The position numbers and the translations under genes were made by a program. From JALYIM01 sp040003205 (GTDB taxonomy: Bacteria; Acidobacteriota; Terriglobia; Terriglobales; Acidobacteriaceae): a DNA stretch of 8,697 bases. The DNA is taken from assembly GCA_040003205.1 (NCBI GenBank), contig JBDUDA010000129.1:1-8697 (forward strand), written 5' to 3'. The notes below the pieces were generated by a model that was given only the letters and a program-made list of their open reading frames with translations, was not told the origin of the DNA and searched no databases. Of the stretch, positions 7,210 to 8,697 are shown piece by piece; within the stretch, counting starts at the first letter, position 1; every line of letters starts with the position of its first letter.

Positions 7210-7886
7210 ACTTCGCCGCCTACGGTGATGGCGTAACCCACGCCCCGGATGGTACGAATAAGCTTTCGTGGATGAGCGGTATCTATTTTGCTGCGCAGGT
7301 GGCGGACGTAAACATCCACAATGTTCGTGATGCCATCGAAACTTTGATCCCAAACATGTTCAATAATCATGGTGCGGGAAAGCACGCGTCCCGCATTCGA
7401 CATAAGGTATTCGAGCAATGCGTATTCTTTGGAGGTGAGCTCCACTCGCTTGCCGGCACGTTTGACTTGCTGCGAGAGACGGTCTAACTCAAGGTCGTCT
7501 ACGTGGATTGAGCTGGCACGGTTAACTGGTCCGCGACGCAGGAGCGCTTTTATTCTCACCAGTAATTCTGCGAACGCGAAAGGTTTCGTGAGATAGTCGT
7601 CGGCGCCGGCTTCAAAGCTTCCAACCTTGTCCTTGAGTGAGTCCCGTGCGGTAAGCACAAGTATGGGGACGGTTGTGTTATTTCGACGAATCAGTTTGAG
7701 AACCTGTTCGCCGCTGACCTTGGGCAACATCAGGTCAAGAATCAAAAGGTCGTAATGATAGGTCTGCCCAAGCTCAACACCGGCCAATCCATCGGCCGCA
7801 GTATCCACCGCATATCTTTCGGTGGTTAGGCCGCGAGCGATGAAGCTCGCAACTTTCGTTTCGTCCTCGATCAGTAGAATGCGCAT
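7206..7886 (-). CDS. OmpR-family response regulator
   Basis: The 226-residue product is the normal length for the family. The receiver domain (1-119) has the acidic pair E8-D9, phosphoacceptor D51 in LLILDLMLP, T79 in ILVLTAR and K101 in YLTKPF, so it is complete. The winged-helix DNA-binding domain (about 125-224) shows ELTSKEYALLEYLMSNAGRV, the recognition-helix region IVDVYVRHLRSKID, and the terminal IRTIRGVGYAI hairpin. The receiver sequence is closest in style to CusR/CopR/QseB proteins. The ATG at 7886 has no obvious Shine-Dalgarno, unlike the other genes here. Its stop overlaps the kinase start as ATGA, so the two are co-translated. It is divergent from dctA across 173 bp, making that promoter region a natural target along with its own. 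Confidence 0.95.
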   Translation of the reverse strand: MRILLIEDETKVASFIARGLTTERYAVDTAADGLAGVELGQTYHYDLLILDLMLPKVSGEQVLKLIRRNNTTVPILVLTARDSLKDKVGSFEAGADDYLTKPFAFAELLVRIKALLRRGPVNRASSIHVDDLELDRLSQQVKRAGKRVELTSKEYALLEYLMSNAGRVLSRTMIIEHVWDQSFDGITNIVDVYVRHLRSKIDTAHPRKLIRTIRGVGYAITVGGEV

Positions 7887-7935
7887 AAGCTTGTGTCGCC
7901 ATCAACGATAGCCCCATTTCTCGCAATAAACCTCA

Positions 7936-7966
7936 GTCAAAATGACCGAAATGAAAATCCTTTCAT
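7936..7966. promoter_or_regulatory. Cluster of short dyads and direct repeats, candidate response-regulator operator
   Basis: Three signals lie within 31 bp: GTCA-AAA-TGAC (7936-7946), ATGAAA-ATCC-TTTCAT (7951-7966, perfect 6-bp arms), and AAATGA repeated at 7940 and 7949 with a 9-bp period. OmpR-family regulators bind short repeats near one helical turn apart. The site lies 50-80 bp upstream of the regulator start and just upstream of the candidate dctA promoter, so it could serve both. Confidence 0.35.
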
Positions 7967-7996
7967 GATGTCGACTGTTTTCTGCGCTAAGGTTGG

Positions 7997-8024
7997 TTGC
8001 CGGTCCGTTGAAAGATTGTATTAT
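7997..8024 (+). promoter_or_regulatory. Candidate sigma-70-type promoter for dctA
   Basis: TTGCCG (7997-8002, 4 of 6) and TATTAT (8019-8024, 5 of 6) are separated by 16 bp, predicting a start near 8031 and a leader of about 30 nt. The -35 is poor, which suits an activated promoter. Confidence 0.42.
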
Positions 8025-8059
8025 CGAGCACCTGAAGACACGCACCCAGAGATTAATTG

Positions 8060-8697
8060 ATGGAGACCTCAACGCCGCCGGAAATGCCAGTTCGCAGTTC
8101 GCCCGCCATCATTCGCAAGCGTCCTTTGTACACAACCTTGTGGGTGCAGGTGCTGATTGCCATTGCGATTGCAGTGGTATTCGGCTACTTGAGCCCCGAA
8201 AAAGCCGCGGCCATGAAGCCGCTAGGCGACGCTTTCATCCGTCTGATCACCATGATTATCACGGTGGTTATCTTCTGCACGGTGGTATCCGGAATCGCGG
8301 GCATGCAAGACATGAAGCGGGTGGGGCGAGTTGGCGGTAAAGCGCTTTTGTACTTCGAGATCGTGTCCACGTTAGCGCTAGCGCTCGGATTAATTATTGG
8401 GAATATTGCGAAGCCAGGCGCGGGTTTTAATGTGAATCCGCAGACACTCGATGTTAAAGCTGTTTCGGAATACGCAGGTCAGGCGAAGGCGCAGAATACT
8501 GCGGATTTTCTGCTGCATATTATTCCTAATACCGTCGTGGATGCTTTTGCCAAGGGCGATATTCTTCAGGTTCTGCTGGTCGCGCTATTGTTTGGATTCT
8601 CGCTTTCTGCCATGGGTCCGCGTTGCAAGCCCCTGGTAGACATGTTTGAGGCCTTGACTCATGCCGTCTTCGGCGTGGTGAATATCGTAATGCGATT
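8060..8697 (+). CDS. dctA: C4-dicarboxylate transport protein DctA (partial, C-terminus beyond right edge)
   Basis: The frame from the ATG at 8060 is open for 212 codons to the window edge, about half of a normal DctA of about 430 residues. It aligns along its length with my recollection of E. coli DctA: MKPLGDAFIRLI (52-63), IFCTVVSGIAGMQDMKRVGR (71-90), ALLYFEIVSTLALALGLIIG (95-114), KPGAGFNVNPQTLDVKAV (118-135) and GDILQVLLVALLFGFSL (166-182). DctA is an inner-membrane symporter of the dicarboxylate/amino acid:cation family, importing succinate, fumarate and malate with protons or sodium. The visible part holds the first four or five membrane segments; the substrate-binding hairpins lie outside. 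An in-frame TAA at 8054 limits the start to the ATG at 8060 or the TTG just before it; the Shine-Dalgarno is weak. Within TM2 the usual MIIAPVIF reads MIITVVIF. Confidence 0.9.
   Translation, partial: METSTPPEMPVRSSPAIIRKRPLYTTLWVQVLIAIAIAVVFGYLSPEKAAAMKPLGDAFIRLITMIITVVIFCTVVSGIAGMQDMKRVGRVGGKALLYFEIVSTLALALGLIIGNIAKPGAGFNVNPQTLDVKAVSEYAGQAKAQNTADFLLHIIPNTVVDAFAKGDILQVLLVALLFGFSLSAMGPRCKPLVDMFEALTHAVFGVVNIVMR

Larger units (their letters stand above)
7887..8059. promoter_or_regulatory. Divergent intergenic region between the two-component system and dctA
   Basis: These 173 bp must hold promoters for both directions. A plus-strand promoter for dctA and a cluster of dyads and repeats are listed separately. 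I found no minus-strand -35/-10 pair with good spacing for the regulator gene. No gene or RNA is visible here. Confidence 0.6.

Noticed and set aside
7210..7353. 48-codon N-terminal extension of the histidine kinase
   Set aside because: It would overlap the response regulator deeply and encodes a basic, His/Arg/Pro-rich stretch; the ATGA overlap start at 7209 is normal for such pairs.
7993..8340. 115-codon plus-strand frame over the start of dctA
   Set aside because: It is in a different frame from the clear DctA sequence and its His/Gly/Arg-rich translation looks like a frame-shifted shadow.
8451..8639. 62-codon plus-strand frame rich in hydrophobic and Arg residues
   Set aside because: It lies wholly inside dctA in another frame; its hydrophobicity comes from the transporter's codons.
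1..8697. tRNA, rRNA, CRISPR array, insertion sequence or phage elements
   Set aside because: I saw no cloverleaf-like tRNA ends, regularly spaced repeats, transposase motifs or terminal inverted repeats; nearly all of the window is explained by six genes.

Overview
The window reads as a piece of an Acidobacteriota (Terriglobia-like) chromosome. The main reason is a very large Oar-type TonB-dependent receptor with an N-terminal carboxypeptidase-regulatory-like domain, of the kind greatly expanded in that phylum, followed by a planctomycete/acidobacterial-type haem protein. The Tat-signal MmgE/PrpD protein and moderate GC content fit the same assignment. This is inference from protein style; no rRNA or other phylogenetic marker is present.

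Layout, left to right. (1) Positions 1-3990, minus strand: an apparent operon of the receptor gene (583-3990) and, 11 bp downstream, a secreted c-type cytochrome-like gene (571 down to the left edge, incomplete) with one visible CxxCH site and the start of a second copy of the same domain. (2) 3991-4257: a 267-bp divergent promoter region with a candidate plus-strand promoter, a tandem direct repeat and a short dyad. (3) 4258-5763, plus strand: a MmgE/PrpD-family enzyme with a twin-arginine-like N-terminus and the family's catalytic residues. (4) 5770-7886, minus strand: a two-component system, an OmpR-family response regulator followed by a HAMP/HisKA sensor kinase, with a 4-bp ATGA overlap. 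(5) 7887-8059: a 173-bp divergent regulatory region. (6) 8060 to the right edge, plus strand: the first 212 codons of a dctA-type C4-dicarboxylate symporter.

Working model (inference): the left operon makes an outer-membrane receptor and a periplasmic haem protein that may act together. In the right half, the two-component system is divergent from dctA and may control it. The MmgE/PrpD enzyme converges on the kinase gene and belongs to a family that acts on small di- and tricarboxylic acids, so this half may concern sensing, import and conversion of organic acids. Both edge genes are incomplete. I see no RNA genes, insertion sequences, CRISPR arrays or clear intrinsic terminators, and no convincing undescribed multi-gene system; the most unusual points are the apparently exported MmgE/PrpD enzyme, the receptor-cytochrome pair, and an OmpR-type system placed to control dctA.
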